Source of the DNA: Strongyloides papillosus
Lineage: Eukaryota; Nematoda; Chromadorea; Rhabditida; Strongyloididae
Reading direction: 5' to 3'
Length of the DNA stretch: 64,000 nt
Assembly: GCA_005656395.1 (NCBI GenBank)
Contig: SRSI01000049.1
Coordinates: 62,001 to 126,000, forward strand
Shown here: positions 1-12,292 of the stretch, piece after piece
How positions within the stretch are numbered: the stretch's first letter is position 1
How the letters are laid out: every line of letters starts with the position of its first letter
Made by a program: the position numbers and the translations under genes
The notes under the pieces: model-generated
Told to the model about the DNA's origin: nothing
The model's database searches: none
Seen by the model: only the letters and a program-made list of their open reading frames with translations

Positions 1-830
1 AGAGCTATAAAAAATTTAGATTAACTTTAAAAAATTCGCTTAACTTACATTTTTTAAGCACTTTTGGCACAAAGTATCTTGACAACTACATTAAAGGAGT
101 CTTGGAGTTGCCTTAACTTTGACCAATACCACATTCATTAAAGTGGAGCCAATGTAGATGCACTGCCTAATTGTGTGCCCTTGGTCGTGGAGTAGGACGA
201 TAGAAAAAAAATGAGAAAAATGTCCCAAAACAGTCTATTTATATACCCGTACAAATGGTGGAATTTGATTTTTAATCTTTGTCACAATGAAATGATGTAT
301 ATACCCCTATAGTTTAGAGTTTTTGCGATGTTCATGTTAATCCATGTCACTTTACTCTGGGATCTATTAGATATACCATAAATTGATACTTTTTGTAACA
401 TGTCACTAATAAAAAATATCCTCTGTGAAAGTACATTCGTACACATCGTACAAAAAAAATGGTAAAAGAATTTTATTCATGCAGATATGTTATTGTAATT
501 TGAGTATCTTGAAGTATTTGGTAATTCGATTAATTAATATGTAGAATAATTATTTTCTCAAGAAATACATTAATTTTTTTTATAGTTTTAAGTTTACCAA
601 TATATCCACCTCCCGACAAGTACTTCTACACGGAATGAAAACAAAAAACAAAGCAACCATTGCAACTCACATTATTATACACGCTTCACAACAACAGTAT
701 ACTTATTCCCAATTTCATGTTAATATTTTAAAATATTTTCATAACCTGAAACTTCTAAAAATAGAAAAAGTTGTGATCTTCATTTTTGTTATCTATCTAT
801 CCTGTTAGTTTAAGATAATTTAATTAAAAG
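1..830. other. Intergenic, upstream of fibrillarin copy 1
   Basis: AT-rich sequence with no open frame, RNA gene or repeat that I can support. It should contain the promoter and 5' leader of the fibrillarin gene starting at 831, but no specific element stands out. A 3' end of a gene lying outside the window cannot be excluded. Confidence 0.5.
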
Positions 831-1818
831 ATGGGTAAACCAGGTTTTAATCAAAATAATAATCGTGGTGGCAATGGTGGTATGTTAGTGTTTTAGCATT
901 ATCATTATACCTTTTTTGGCAGGCTTTAACAAAGGTCGTGGAGGAAAAGGAGGATTTGATAAGAAATCTCGTGGAGGATTCGGTGGTGAGAGAGGAGGCC
1001 GTGGAGGTAATAGAGGAGGTAAAGGTGGATTTCGTGGAGGATTCGGAGATAAAGGAGGAAAAGGTGGTAAAGGAGGAGGCAATCGTAAATCGAGAGGAGG
1101 TGTAGGAATGAAGGGAGGAAAGAATGTTATTGTTGAACCACACCGTCATGAAGGAGTATTCATTCTAAAGGGAAAAGAAGACGCATTAGCTACATTGAAT
1201 ATGGTACCCGGTGATTCTGTTTATGGAGAGAAACGTGTCTCTGTAGATACTGATGGCGTCAACAAGGAATACCGTGTCTGGAATCCGTTCAGATCAAAAT
1301 TAGGAGCCGCCATTATGGCTGGCATCGGAAACATCTACATCAAACCTGGTTCAAAATTATTATACCTTGGTGCCGCTTCCGGTACCACCGTTTCTCATTG
1401 TTCTGATCTCGTTGGACCTGAAGGACTTGTGTACGCAGTTGAATTTTCCCATCGTTCTGGACGGGATCTTCTTGGAGTTGCCAAAAAAAGACCAAACATA
1501 ATTCCTATCGTTGATGATGCACGTCACCCACATAAATACAGGATGCTTGTGGGTATGGTTGATAACGTATTCTCAGATGTTGCTCAAAGTGACAGTACTA
1601 GGATTTTATCACTCAATGCGCAGTATTTCCTCAAGAATGGTGGTCATGTTATTTTATCAATTAAAGCTAGTTGCATTGACAGTACCGCTCAACCAGAGGC
1701 TGTCTTCGCTGAGGAAGCACAAAAACTGAAACAAGATGGATTTAAACTTAGAGAACAAATTGGTTTGGAGCCCTATGAAAGGGATCATGCTATAATTACC
1801 GCACAATACAGAAAGTAA
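831..1818 (+). CDS. fib-1: Fibrillarin (copy 1), snoRNP 2'-O-methyltransferase
   Basis: Two exons, 831-879 and 923-1818, with a 43-bp intron; 314 aa. The start is the ATG at 831; the short first exon already encodes the start of a Gly/Arg-rich (GAR) tail, which runs to about residue 80 (many RGG/GGKGG units). The rest is the SAM-dependent methyltransferase domain: the nucleotide-binding loop [13 protein letters not shown], then [16 protein letters not shown], the DARHPHKYR stretch, the [10 protein letters not shown] strand and the EPYERDHA tail are all diagnostic. Fibrillarin is the catalytic protein of box C/D snoRNPs, 2'-O-methylating pre-rRNA in the nucleolus, and also methylates a glutamine of histone H2A. 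A second, inverted copy lies at 17260-18287. Here the GAR tail is Lys-rich (GGKGG); in copy 2 it is more purely Arg-rich. Family assignment is very secure. Confidence 0.96.
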
Positions 1819-1972
1819 AGTGTTTTTTTTTAAATTTTATATATTTTTTTACCTGTTGATGTATTACATTTTTACTCAAAAAGTCATATTTACAATGTTT
1901 ATAATTTTAAACTTAATAAAGGTATTACAAACAAATAATTAGAGTGTAAGTACAAGTTTATTTACATAATAT

Positions 1973-2959
1973 TTATTCTTCATCATCTAGTTTCATGCGC
2001 TTTCTAACATTGATCTTATTCCTTGGATCAGATAGGTCGTACCAATCTTCGGATTCATCCTTCAGGTTAGCATCTTTAGCTCTTGTAACGTTTGGATCAG
2101 GTGCGGGGGCGACGAATTTATGGACCATCCATTCTTCATCAGGAAGATCCTCAGCTTCCCAATCTAAGTTAGGCATTTGAATTCTTTCTTCCTTATTTTC
2201 TTCTTCCATCGGTTTAGGCTCCTCTTTCTTTTCCTCCTCCTTCTTAACTTCATCAGCACACCTCTTCTCAGACATAACCTTCTTTATAGACAACTCATGA
2301 AGTTTGTTCCTAAACTGAGACAGCATCTCCATTGTTTGTTCCTCTCTCCTTGGATCTTTTAACTTGTGGATATTCTTTGTCTTGTCCTTGAATTTAAGTT
2401 TTGTGCTGTAGTATTCTTTTACAGTCTCACTTTTTTCTTCCTCCTCCTCTGCTTGTTGTTGTCTCAAACTTTTCTTATACTCCTTTTGCATCTTCCTAAT
2501 TTCATCTTTCAGGCTTTTTAGTTTCTCCTCATTTTCACGGGCTTTTGATTCATCAACCAATTTATGCAGATCTTCCTCCTCGTCATCTAACCTTTCAGCG
2601 ACCTTCTCTTTTTTAGGTTTCTTTTTCCTGAATCCAGTGGTGGTTGTGCTTGAACCGGGTTGTCCACCAAATTTACTTGTATCAATTGCAGTTTCTTTAG
2701 ATAACTTTTCATCATTTAGTAGATCATGGGCACTTTTGCCTTTCCCTTTGAGGACAGTTGAAAATTCATCTTCCTCCTCCATTTCATCTCCAAATGAGAG
2801 TAACATTGTATTTCGCACCTTTCCTTTTGTTTCATTGGCTCCTTTGTTGTTTATACCGCTTGGCTCACCATTTTTCTAGAAAATACTATTGTATTGTATT
2901 ATTAATATGGAACTTACCTCTGAAGATTCTTTATGATCTTCATTATTATCACCAGACAT
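1973..2959 (-). CDS. CWC27-like spliceosome protein lacking the cyclophilin domain
   Basis: Two exons on the minus strand, 2918-2959 and 1973-2875, with a 42-bp intron; 314 aa. After a short acidic N-terminus the protein carries LLSFGDE, then KGKGKSAHDLL, a long charged coiled coil (EEKLKSLKDEIRKMQKEYK), a REEQTMEMLSQFRNKL segment and near the C-terminus a D-LSDPRNKIN stretch. In order and wording these match the C-terminal half of CWC27 (SDCCAG10), a spliceosomal peptidyl-prolyl isomerase-like protein of the activated spliceosome that pairs with CWC22. The N-terminal cyclophilin fold (about 170 aa in CWC27) is absent: the gene starts only 48 codons before this region, and the DNA upstream to the divergent GFM2 gene at 3318 has no room for it. 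A splice-acceptor-like CTACAG sits 4 bases before the start codon, compatible with trans-splicing of a leader. Confidence 0.8.
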
Positions 2960-3317
2960 CTTGCTGTAGTGTAAGAAGATTTAAAGCACAAAGAAACATT
3001 ACTCCAAATGCATTTACATACAAGACCGCGTAGAAATTTTTTTATGCAATCAAATGGCTATCAACGTATTTCTTTTAATTTAGTGATTATTCCAATTTGT
3101 TTGTTGTACCTTTGGTTAATTAGTTAGTATCATCTTAAGAATTGTTCAATATGTTTCCTTCTGATCTTTACAAGATTTATACGACAACATGACATGAAAA
3201 AGTAATGTTTGATTTTCAGAGTATTATCTCGATCCGTTATTTTATTTCATTTGAATCTCAGTTCTTGTCATAACATTCTTATATTCTTTAATATTATTAC
3301 TTTAATGTCAATCTAGG
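2960..3317. promoter_or_regulatory. Divergent promoter interval between CWC27-like and GFM2 genes
   Basis: A 358-bp AT-rich gap separates the start codons of two divergently transcribed genes, so both promoters must lie here. No TATA box or other named element is convincing. Inference from layout only. Confidence 0.4.
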
Positions 3318-5631
3318 ATGCAAAGACTCTTAAGAAGCTCCTTAAATAAATATGTAACATGTAATCGCAACTTCATGAAGGTAAACGATCATTTATCCAA
3401 TATATACCAAGCAATTTCAGAAACCCTCCTCCCAACTAAACGTAGAAACCTCCAAAATCCGCAACATAGGTATCGTAGCCCATGTAGATGCAGGAAAGAC
3501 AACCCTAACAGAACGACTACTATACCTCTCCGGGGTAACGACAATGATAGGAGATGTAGATTCAGGAAACACGATAACAGATTTCTTGGATGTCGAAAGG
3601 GAGAGAGGAATAACTGTCCAGTCTGCGGCTTTGTCTTTTCCATGGATGGAGCATAGGATTAATTTGATTGATACTCCTGGGCATGTTGATTTCACTGTTG
3701 AAGTTGAGAGGTGTTTAAGGGTTTTGGATGGTGTTGTGACGGTTATAGATGCCTCTGCTGGTGTTCAGGCGCAGACTATTACTGTGTGGAGGCAGAGTAA
3801 TGAATTTAATATTCCTTCTATATTTTTCTTGAATAAGATGGATAAGCCTAATAGTGATTATGAAATGGCTAAAGCAAGTATTGAGGATAAATTTAATATT
3901 AATGTTGTTCCTTTGACAATTAAGTTTGGTGAAGGAAACAAATGTGATGGTTTCTTGGATTTAATGAATGGTAAAATATTAGAAACTGTTGATGATTATC
4001 GTTGGGTTGATATTGATAAAAATAAACACAAGAATTACTATGATCTGTACTTGGGTGAAAGAGAAAACATGATATCAAAGATTATCGAGAACAACGATCA
4101 ACTATCTGAGAAACTTCTAACAACCGGAGTTGATTCCATCAGCAACGACATCCTAAAATCCGAACTACGATCTCAAACCCTCCAAAAAAAACTCTATCCC
4201 CTTGGAGTTGGATCAGCCCTAAACTCAACAATGAGTGTCTTCCCCCTCCTCGACATGGTTGTCGATTACCTCCCAACCCCCAAAGAGAGAAACCTCCTAT
4301 CCAAAAAGGTATTCAGAGACAACATGTCAAGTCTGGTCTTTAAAATTGGCCACGACGACAAACACGGCCAGCTATTCTATACACGTATCTATACTGGTAC
4401 CCTAAGAAACAACTCAATTGTATTTAATGGTAACAGACAAACAACCGAAAATAAGTTAAAAGTTTTTATTCCCTTTTCTGATGAGCTTGTCTCTACATCG
4501 GCTGTCAATGAAGGAAATATTGCTGTGGTGACTGGTTTGAAGGAAACTAGAACTGGTGAGAGTTTGTTTGAAGATGAGAAATGTTTCAGGGAGGGCGTTG
4601 TTAACTTGAGGAATGAGTGTAGTGGTGGTGAGGTGTCAGAAATAGAGAGGTCGTTTATTCTTGAGAACGATAATGGTGATGGTGTGGTGTATTTGGGGAT
4701 TAATCCACCGGATCCGGTGTTTTATTGCTCAATTGAACCACCATCACAGGAGAAGATGAAGAAATTTGAAAGGGCTTTGGAAGAAATTTGTAGGGAAGAT
4801 CCTTCCGTTAGGGTTGTTCAGGATAAGCTTACTGGTGAAACTATTCTAGAAGCTATGGGTGAATTACATATCGAAATCATCAAAGATCGCCTCAAAAGAC
4901 ACTATGATTTAGATGTTTTCTTTGGTAAACTACAAATAAACTATCGTGAAGTCCTTACAAACGAAGTCAGTGGTACCGCCTATGTTGAGGATTCATTTGG
5001 TGAGGGAACCAGAAAACAGTACTGCAAAATCGGCATGACAATTACACCGAGAGAGAAAAGTGGGAAATTCAAGAATATCCATATTCGCTTACCTTCAAAA
5101 GATAATGACAACAGTTTTTCAACTTATATACGTTCTGATTGGCATAAAGCCATCAATTCAGGATGCACAAATGGGTTATTCAATGGTCCATTACTCGGTT
5201 ATCCAGTTGAGGATGTGGAAATCACTGTCACTCACTTCGTTACAAGTGGAGGTAAAGTGAAATCTTCCCTAGTCTCTGCAGCTGCAAATGATTGTGTTAA
5301 GAATTGTTTACAGAAGTGTGAATCAAAATTAATGGAACCTTATGTCAAATTAAATGTATCTGTTTTTGATAATGCTGCGGAGACTTCTGTCCATGATATC
5401 ATTCACGAATTGAATAAAAGGAGAGCTGATGTTACAGATGTTAAGAGTACTAGTGATACTAGACAAAAAGTTGTTGACATCACCGCTTTGATGCCCTTAA
5501 TAGAAACCCCTGGCTTATCTAGAGTTATCAGGAGTGCTGCCTCCGGAATGGCAACCTTTAACTTCAACATCGAAGGCTACCAATTCGTTTCAGGTGCCGA
5601 GACAAGTAAATTGACAAAGGGTAGATATTGA
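3318..5631 (+). CDS. gfm2: Mitochondrial elongation factor G2 (ribosome-recycling GTPase)
   Basis: Two exons, 3318-3380 and 3421-5631, with a 40-bp intron; 757 aa, close to the usual ~780 aa. The first 21 residues are basic and lack acids, as expected for a mitochondrial presequence. GTPase motifs: P-loop AHVDAGKT (41-48), switch II DTPGH (105-109), NKMD (159-162). Domain II carries RIYTGT; domains III-V carry EPPSQEKMKKFERALEE, MGELHIEI and the C-terminal GYQFVSGAE. Wording such as LPTPKERN, FYCSIEPPS and REDPSVRVV favours EF-G2mt over EF-G1mt. EF-G2mt works with the mitochondrial recycling factor to split ribosomes after termination and does not drive translocation. The second exon alternates patches of C-ending codons (about 4140-4400) with T/G-ending codons, a curiosity of composition. 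Convergent with the next gene. Confidence 0.92.
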
Positions 5632-5974
5632 TAATTTGTTATCTTTGTTATATTTAGGAAAAACTAATTAACTATTAATTTGTTGTGTTGTAAAAATTCG
5701 GAATAAAATTTTAAATATGAATTGAAAGATATTATGGATTTTGAGTAATTTTCCTAAACTTAAAATAGTAAAATGTCTATAAATAGTGAAATTTTTTTTG
5801 CAAAAAATCAGAGTTTAATAAAATTTTTTAGTTTACTCTCCTGTGTTATTTATTGTCTGTTATTGGTTTTTATTTTAAAAAATTAAAAAAATTTATTGAA
5901 TCATAAATCCTCTACTATGTACAACAACTTGAAAGAATTACTTTTCTTTCATATGATCATGTAGTAATCATAAA
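5632..5974. other. Convergent intergenic gap
   Basis: About 340 bp of AT-rich sequence between the 3' ends of GFM2 and the Ala/Pro/Val-rich gene, with AATAAA-type polyadenylation signals (for example near 5702). Nothing else is visible. Confidence 0.5.
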
Positions 5975-6611
5975 TTAGGCTTGTTTGTTTGATCCGTAGA
6001 CAACTGCAGCTCTGGCAAATGGAGCGTATGCTGGTACAACTGCTGGGGCGGCGGCAACTGGTAAGGCAGCTGGGACTGGTCCTGGAACAACACCGTATGG
6101 AGCGGCAAGTGGGAGTCTAGCGGCAAATGGAGTTAATGGAACAGCTGATGGGACGGGTGCAGGAGCAACTGGAACTGGAACTGCGACTGGAGCGGCAACT
6201 GGTACAGGAGCGGCAACTGGTACTGGAGCAGCGACTGGAACAGGGGCGGCAACTGGAACTCCAGCGATAGCGGCAACACGTGGGGCATTGACAAGAGGAG
6301 CAGATTGAGTTAAAAGTCCAATTCCATTATTGACAAGTGGTTGTTTTCCATCACTTCCTGGGACTGTAGCTGGGATAACTGGTGGTGGGGCTGCTACAAC
6401 TGGTGCAGCAACAACTGGAGCTGGTACAATTGGTGCTCTAACAGCTACTGGTGCCTCAACGAGTCCAGGTCCGGCATAAGCGAAACGTGGATTAAGAATA
6501 ACTTGAGAATAAGTAGCGCAGATCAAACAGAAAAGACTAAAAAATATATAATTATAATATAATATTAGTAATAATAGTAACTCACATAGCTAATGATTTG
6601 AAAGCAGCCAT
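5975..6611 (-). CDS. Secreted Ala/Pro/Val-rich low-complexity protein
   Basis: Two exons, 6586-6611 and 5975-6536, with a 49-bp intron; 195 aa. Joining the exons yields a clear signal peptide (MAAFKSLAILFCLICATYS, cleavage likely before QV), which neither exon shows alone. The mature part is composed almost wholly of Ala, Pro and Val with little charge, including a run of at least four VPVAAP hexapeptide repeats and related APVVAA units. It ends with a less repetitive tail rich in Tyr and Ala. No catalytic domain is visible and there are no cysteines in the mature part, so it is not a collagen or a knotted peptide. Such compositions occur in structural extracellular proteins, for example of cuticle, but I do not recognise a named family. 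GC content is far above the neighbourhood because of the GCN/CCN/GTN codons. Confidence 0.75.
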
Positions 6612-7880
6612 ATCAATAAAGAAGTAAATAGTTGTATAAGAAGGTATGATGAAAAATTTCCATGAAAAATCTCTTAAATACCCCTAGCAGCGTAAAAAAG
6701 TTCACCCAATCATCTGGAGGTGTGAATAATGTAGGTGAGATTTCCTCTTGGTCAACACAATAAGAACTAGTCAAGTTCAAAATGAAGTACCAGTTTTTCT
6801 AGCCTTCTCAAAGTTAAAAATTTATAAAATTTTTCCTGAAACTTGTTTACACTATACTTTGACAGTTACAATAGTATTTGTGCGCAAATATTTTTGATAA
6901 ACAAATATCATTGTCTTCTGAGAGTTATATTTCTTTTAAGATAATTAGAAGTAATAAGATTAGAATGTATTGGTTTATGAGAGATTGGACATTTCAGGTG
7001 TATACAGTGCATCTAAACATATTGTTGGTATTGAGGTGCGATCTTAAAAAATGAGCCATGTACTATATATTTTACAAGTATGCGATTAAGTTAACAATTG
7101 ATGTTTGAAGCTATTTATTTTTAAATTTTTTAAGAATAATGGATGGTGTTTTAAAAAATTATTTTATTTTTGAGATTATTTTAAACAGCTTTTGTTGGTT
7201 TGAATGGTTGTAAGAATGTTCTTGGTGATTAGAAACTGATAAAAAATATTATTTTATTTTCGTCTAGATTTCAAAAATTATTTTTGAAACATCAATCAAT
7301 TGCAATTATTCTTTTGTATATGAAGTATGGTGTTCTTAAGATTTGTAATTTTAACAATAAAGGATTCATTGAAGAAAAGGTCTTTTTCTCACGAATAATG
7401 GAATCTAGAAAGGGTGTTTTATCTCGAGGAAAGAATGTTGCTTAAAGCAAGATTGGTAAGTTATCTTCATGCAATAGTAGAAGTGGTAGTACAAAGAAAG
7501 TAACCATTGTTGTTAACTTGAATTTGTCATCGGTTTATTCGTTTTTAATGAAATTCTAATATTTTATCAGTAATGTTAATTTATTATTCTTACTATGGTT
7601 TTCAACTCGATTTGAAGTTTATAATAGCCTATCTGGAGCTACATCTCTATATACCACAATTGGAAAGTGATTCTAAGAGCAAGCACAACATCGAATCTCC
7701 TTAGATACTCTCGTTATACTTCATTTACTCTTCGATGACACTACTATATCATCATATCATCAAACTCCTCAACGTAAACAATTCTCCAACGAATAATGGT
7801 ATTTGTCTTCAGCGGAATGTCCCGAAATTAACTAATTTTAACGAGATCTCTCTGTTTTCAGACTTTATCACTACATAAAG
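6612..7880. other. Divergent intergenic region
   Basis: About 1.27 kb of AT-rich sequence between the secreted Ala/Pro/Val-rich gene (minus) and the valyl-tRNA synthetase gene (plus). No long open frame, RNA gene or repeat is seen; it must hold both promoters. Confidence 0.45.
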
Positions 7881-10800
7881 ATGATAAAATTCAGGAACTT
7901 TTCTCGTATCACTACACAGAAGCCATACAACCATTTAATATTGCAAAAAAATAAATATTCAACCCAAAGACATCTTTCTAGTGATAATTTTGATAAAAAT
8001 GAAGTCGAATTGAGGTATCAGGAGAAGATGAGTAAGGCAGGAGGTGTTGATCCAGGTGTCTGTACTGACTTCATTATTTTACCTCCTCCAAACATTACCG
8101 GAAAACTCCATCTAGGGCATGCTCTCACAATCGCTATTGAAGATGTCATGAAAAGGTTTGCCCAATGCACGGGAAGAAAAGTAAGAATCCATTTACACAT
8201 AATATACAATTCATTTACAGGTCCTCTGGTACCCAGGATTCGACCACGCCGGTATCGCAACCCAGACAGTCGTCGAGAGGAACCTCTGGAAAGAAAAAAA
8301 ACAACTATCCTCAAACCTGACAAGAGAAGAATTCATAAAATACTGTGAAGACTGGAGGGACAAAAGAATGGCAGACATAAGGTATCAAGTAGATAAATTA
8401 GCCCCCCTCATCGATTGGGATCACTCCTACTACACAATGGACGGTAACTTCTCTAATGCTGTCAGTACAGCTTTCATTCACCTGTACAATAAAAATCTCA
8501 TATACCGTGATAAGAGAATTGTCAATTGGTGTTCTTCGTTGCAGAGTGTTATCTCTGATCAAGAAGTAAAGAAGGTAACGGTTGGGAGTGGGGATGCTTT
8601 GGTGATACCGGATTTACATGGTGGTAGTAGGAGTGTTAAGTTTGGAAGGTTGTTTAGAGTGAAATATAGGTTGGAGGGTTCTGAGGAGTTTGTGGAGATT
8701 GAAACCAGTAGACCGGAGACTATATTTGCTGATGTTGCGGTTGCTGTTAACCCTAATGATGGTAGATATGGGCATTTGTTGGGTAAATATGCCATTAATC
8801 CTTTGGTTAAGGGTAAGCATTTAAAAATTGTCCCTAGTGATAAAGTTAAGATGGATTTCGGTACTGGTATGCTGAAATTAACTCCTAGTCATAGTCAAGT
8901 TGATTTTGACATTGTTACTGAACTTGTTAAGAAAGGAAAATTAGAGAAAAAAGTATTAAATGTGAGTTGTATTGACAATAACGGACGTATCGTAGCTCCC
9001 GATACACAATTCGATAAGATGGATCTTTTCGAAGCAAGAGAAGAAGTCATAAACTACCTTGCATCAAAACAAATCTTGCAAGAAACAACAAAAGAAGGTT
9101 ACCAAACAGAGATCCCTATATGCGAAAGGAGTGGTAACGTAGTTGAAGGAACCATAAAAAGTCAATGGTTCATGAAGACAGAGGACCTTCACAACGACAT
9201 CAGAAGGTTAATAGAGAATGGAACTATCCAACTCAGTCCTGAATTTCACTACACAAAATTAATAGAGTGGTTATCTAATACCGATCCATGGTGCCTGAGT
9301 AGACAAATTTCATGGGGCCATCAAATCCCAGCATACAAAGTTAGTGGAACTGATAGATGGTTAGTTGGTCATCCTGAGGACGCGAGTATAAAGAAATCTG
9401 TCTTCGAATTGGTTAGGGATACTGATGTTCTTGATACGTGGTTTAGTGCTTCTCTTATACCTATTGTTACTGGGGGTTGGCCGGGTGTTCCAAGACCACG
9501 GAAGTTGAGTTTCATTGAGACAGGTCATGATATTCTTGGATTTTGGGTTGCTAGGATGTTAACTGTTTGTTATGGTATCACGGGAGAGATTCCTTTTGAC
9601 AATATATACCTTCATGGCCTTATACGCGATTCACTAGGAAGAAAAATGAGCAAAAGTTTGGGGAATGTCATTGATCCATTAGATGTTGTTGATGGTATAT
9701 CTCTTGAAGATATGTTAAAAAGGATTCGAGAAAGTTCATTAAATGAAGATGAAATGAAGATTGCTGAAAAAGATTTACAAACCAAATACCCTAACGGTAT
9801 CAAAGGAATGGGTGCAGATGCTTTAAGATACGCACTCCTACGCCATGATGTAACTTCACTAGATATAAACGTTAACATCCTCGAGATCGCTGATGAGGGA
9901 CATCGTTTTTGCAATAAGTTATGGAATATGACTAATTATGCAAACAATGTACTTTCAATGCCTAGGAAAAAGGGAAAATATTTGAATTCAACAAACGATA
10001 TGGTAGTGTTTTCTTTCATTTTTGTTTGTTTATTTAAATTTTTTGTTGATTTTTAGGATCTTTGGATAAAAAGTCGATTGAAGAGTTGTATGACGAATGT
10101 ATATGAGATTTTGATAGAGAATTTCAAGCCGCATATTGCCTTGAATCATGTTACGTCGTTTATTTTGAATGATTTTTGTGATTTATATATTGAATCAACG
10201 AAACGTGCTGTAAAATCAGGGGATAGAGATAGGATTGATGAGATAGCTTCTACTATGTATTCAACATTGGGTACGACTTTTAAGATATTATCAATCTTTA
10301 TGCCTCAAGTATCTGATTCCTTAAGTGAGAGGATTGTAAAAGCTTTTGGTAGTGAAAGGGCTCCATTTGATGACTTGGATTTCGATATACATAAAAGTTT
10401 ATACAATTATGATGGTAATCTGGAGGCGCGAGTTAGTGATATGTACTCAGTTGTTTCTGTTGTTAGAAGTATACGAAACACCTTTAATATTCCTCGTAAG
10501 GAACAGAAATTGAAATGTTTGTTAGAAGTAGATAGAGAAATAGAAAGTTTTAATGTATTGGAGAATGTTTTATCTGTTGCAGAGGAATTGTGTAATATAC
10601 AATGTACGATTCTTAAAGAAAAGGACACTTCATTATCTGATGGTCATCTACGCTTTAGGATTCCAAGTACCGAAATGTCTCTGTACATAGAAATGCCTTC
10701 AAAGTATCTTCAAAAGACATTAGATGATTATTTATCAAAGAAAGAAAGTTTGTTAAAGAAAAAGAACAAACATCTAGAAATCAATCGGAGCATACAAAAA

Positions 10801-10968
10801 CATCTAGAGAATCCTGCATTCCAAGCAAAACCTAGAAGGATAACCGATATGGAGAAACGTGCCAAGATTTCTGTAGATAAAATACAAAAAATCGAGTTAG
10901 AACTCGAAAAATTAGAAAAAGACATAGTTGATATTAGGAAAAAAATTGATCAAAATTCTACTTGTTGA
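7881..10968 (+). CDS. Valyl-tRNA synthetase, probably mitochondrial
   Basis: Three exons, 7881-8180, 8221-10002 and 10057-10968, all joined in phase 0; introns of 40 and 54 bp; 997 aa. Class I synthetase signatures: the HIGH box as HLGHA at residues 77-81, followed across the first splice by YPGFDHAGIATQ, and the KMSKS box in GRKMSKSLGNVIDP near residue 574. The central region carries the ValRS editing (CP1) domain (ETSRPETIFADVAVAVNP). The third exon encodes the anticodon-binding helical domain and a C-terminal coiled coil rich in Lys/Glu typical of ValRS. The enzyme charges tRNA-Val and hydrolyses mischarged Thr-tRNA. A basic, Ser/Thr/Asn-rich N-terminus of about 40 residues and the absence of the GST-like extension of cytosolic metazoan ValRS favour the mitochondrial form; a dual-targeted product cannot be excluded. 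Confidence 0.92.
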
Positions 10969-12292
10969 TTGTTTATTGTTATCAGATGAGTTTATTTTAT
11001 TTAGTGTAAAGTGATATAATAGTTTACTATACTCTCATGAATGTGTATAAATTTTAATAAACTAAAAATTGTTTATGTGTATATATGTGTATTTTAATTT
11101 TTTTGTATTTATGTATATAAATATGATACCACAAAATATGTGTTCAACTTTTTTTTAGATTAAAAGAATTATTTTCGAATGTTTAAACGTCTTTTTTAAA
11201 GAAATATTCCCTCTTACCTATGTATTTGTTATAAAACTTTTATTTTTAATTTACAAATTCTACTTAACCCACGTTAAGTTTCCATTTTTACTTAAGTTTC
11301 CAAACATATTAATCTCCCGCAAGTACCCACCAAGGCAAACACTTGTTATTTAAAACATCAGCAACAAGTGAATCTGATTTATTGTTGATAAATTTAATGA
11401 TGAATGTGCATTACATTATTAAAATAGGTCTGTTTACCATAAGTATGAGTCATCGGCACTTTTTAGATATTTATTGGTAATTTTGAGGGAAACTTCAGAG
11501 CAAATATGCGTATATTTTGTGATATTTATTATATAATATTAGATAGGTTGTTGATAAATCATATATAATTGCATCTTTTTCTCTATCAGTTGTTAAAGAT
11601 AAAATGACCTTTCTATTTTGTATTGGTAAATTTTTGCTTGACAATATTCGTGACATACACAAAAAAAACCCATTCAATGACGATAATTTTCTTAGGATGA
11701 CGTCTATCTTATTTATTTAACTGTAATGGAAATTTCTAGAAAACCCTTGGATTATTTATAATATTATACGTTCTCCATATTTCTCTTAAACCCAATACAT
11801 TTATACATACATTCCTTTCAATTCATGGGTTAACTATTATATTTGGGATCTAGACTATCAGACAGTCCCCATCTAAATTATTCTACCGGCTACTTCTCTT
11901 CCTAGAAAGATATTTGTTTAACTTTTTTTTTTATTCACATTTCTTTGTTGCTGGATAATATAATACATTTTATACTCCTGCCTTGTATTGTTTTATTCTG
12001 TTAAACTTTAAAGTGGTAAAAAAATTATCACCATACAAAAAGTAGAGAGAATTAGAGAATTTTTAGTATATTTTTATTGCACATTTAAAGGAGGTTCTTG
12101 TGATAAGAAGAGTGTGGCGCATTCAACTAATTGGAGAAGTGTATTTGAAGCGATCACTATTTCAACATAATTTTTATCATTCTTTCCCCATTCAACATTT
12201 TAGCACAGTTAAAATAGGTGCTTTTAGATTTTTGCATATTTTAGCAAATAAAGAATATTGTTTACAATACTATTGTCCTATTAATCTATAAT
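10969..12292. other. Intergenic region before the bZIP gene
   Basis: About 1.3 kb of AT-rich sequence. No ATG occurs in roughly the last 250 bases before the bZIP start codon, so there is no short upstream reading frame of the kind that controls some stress bZIP genes. A splice-acceptor-like TTTTAG near 12204 could mark a leader intron or trans-splice site. Otherwise nothing is recognised. Confidence 0.4.

Noticed and set aside
847..1149. Ser/Thr-rich and Pro-rich frames opposite the fibrillarin GAR region (also near 17930-18390)
   Set aside because: Shadows of the Gly/Arg repeat codons read in other frames; the sense frame is fibrillarin.
12100..12291. 63-codon frame just before the bZIP gene
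   Set aside because: It has no ATG start and no recognisable composition; better treated as 5' leader.
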